Of a stretch of DNA of 45,855 bases, positions 45,579 through 45,855 are shown piece after piece; position 1 is the stretch's first letter, and each line of letters starts with the position of its first letter. The position numbers were made by a program, and so were the translations under genes. This DNA is from Thioalkalivibrio sp. (GTDB lineage Bacteria; Pseudomonadota; Gammaproteobacteria; Ectothiorhodospirales; Ectothiorhodospiraceae). The notes beneath the pieces were generated by a model. It was not told the DNA's origin. It ran no database searches and worked only from the letters and a program-made list of their open reading frames with translations. Location: NCBI GenBank assembly GCA_011389655.1, contig JAABTX010000012.1, positions 1-45,855 on the forward strand, given 5' to 3'.

Positions 45579-45630
45579 GATGCAGCCAGTGTACGCGAGC
45601 ACCGATAGCGGGTCCAACGCGGGCTGCATC
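45579..45630. promoter_or_regulatory. carA promoter nested in a 9-bp inverted repeat
   Basis: Minus-strand TTGGAC (45617-45612), an 18-nt spacer, TACACT (45593-45588) form a good sigma-70-like promoter about 80 nt before the GTG. GATGCAGCC (45579-45587) and GGCTGCATC (45622-45630) are perfect complements that bracket the promoter, one arm touching the -10. This suits an operator pair or a repression loop. It does not match the ArgR box. Confidence 0.5.
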
Positions 45631-45696
45631 GGTGCGGCGTGGGATTGCGCGGTGCCCGGGGCGCGAATGCGGCGCCTCCGGGTGGGAGCAGGGTTC

Positions 45697-45767
45697 GTGG
45701 GAGCGGCCTCCGGCCGCGATGCCTTCCGGTGGCGCCCTGCCCGATCGCGGCTGGAAGCCGCTCCCAC
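45697..45767. repeat. REP-like palindromic element R3
   Basis: The left half is GTGGGAGCGGCCTCCGGCCG then CGAT; the right half is ATCGCGGCTGGAAGCCGCTC then CCAC. The halves are imperfect reverse complements around a 23-nt linker. The right half matches the left half of R1 and R2 in reverse, so this copy is inverted relative to the pair at 6367-6511. Confidence 0.75.
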
Positions 45768-45855
45768 TGGGGACTCCATGCCGGTACCGCGTTCCGGCCT
45801 CTCCCTGTCGCGGGTTCGTGGAGTGCGGGAGTTCGCTCCCTCAGCCGGGAGCAGG

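Larger units (their letters stand above)
45509..45855 (-). other. 347-nt intergenic region upstream of carA
   Basis: It holds the carA promoter within an inverted repeat and a REP element, each listed separately. The remaining parts (45631-45696 and 45768-45855) show no gene or regulatory site I can support, apart from a short GGGAG..CTCCC hairpin near the edge. Confidence 0.6.

Overview
The window is a GC-rich gammaproteobacterial chromosome segment. Gene content and order (carA-carB-greA, rlmE-ftsH-folP-glmM-tpiA-secG-tRNA-Leu, a 14-gene nuo operon, tRNA-fMet-rimP-nusA-infB-rbfA-truB-rpsO-pnp) match the conserved gammaproteobacterial housekeeping block. The nuo operon sitting between tRNA-Leu and tRNA-fMet is an arrangement I associate with Xanthomonas-, Legionella- and Ectothiorhodospira-like lineages. 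Base composition and protein style suggest a Chromatiales/Ectothiorhodospiraceae-like organism, but this is inference and no marker fixes the genus. All genes are on the minus strand except a truncated gene at the left edge and yhbY.

Layout, left to right. (1) 1-132 is the 3' end of an unrecognised plus-strand gene, followed by an intergenic stretch with two repeat-like hairpins. (2) 334-6248 is a four-gene minus-strand cassette: circularly permuted ATP-grasp, alpha-E protein, an ATP-grasp/alpha-E fusion and a transglutaminase-like protein. This is a widespread but poorly understood predicted peptide-ligation/amide-forming system. (3) 6367-6511 holds two tandem REP-like elements, then a PmtA-like methyltransferase. 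(4) 7228-15993 is the RNA and translation block pnp, rpsO, truB, rbfA, infB, nusA, rimP, preceded by tRNA-fMet with several intrinsic terminators between the tRNA and rimP. (5) 16685-18583 is a three-domain HDOD-receiver-GGDEF protein whose active-site motif reads GGAEF while its inhibitory site is intact. (6) 18783-33712 is the complete complex I operon, transcribed nuoA to nuoN from a strong sigma-70-like promoter at 33855-33884. (7) 33971-40221 holds tRNA-Leu(GAG), secG, tpiA, glmM, folP, ftsH and rlmE. (8) yhbY is divergent from rlmE and overlaps greA tail to tail. (9) carA and carB lie upstream of greA.

Functionally this is mostly core metabolism: respiration (NDH-1), translation initiation and ribosome assembly, RNA decay, membrane protein quality control, cell-wall precursor, folate and carbamoyl-phosphate synthesis. 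The unusual content is the ATP-grasp/alpha-E/transglutaminase cassette, the probable non-catalytic c-di-GMP protein, and several families of dispersed palindromes. The most distinctive of these has conserved GGGGACAGAT arms and a variable core (three copies). No CRISPR array, insertion sequence, prophage or toxin-antitoxin gene was seen.
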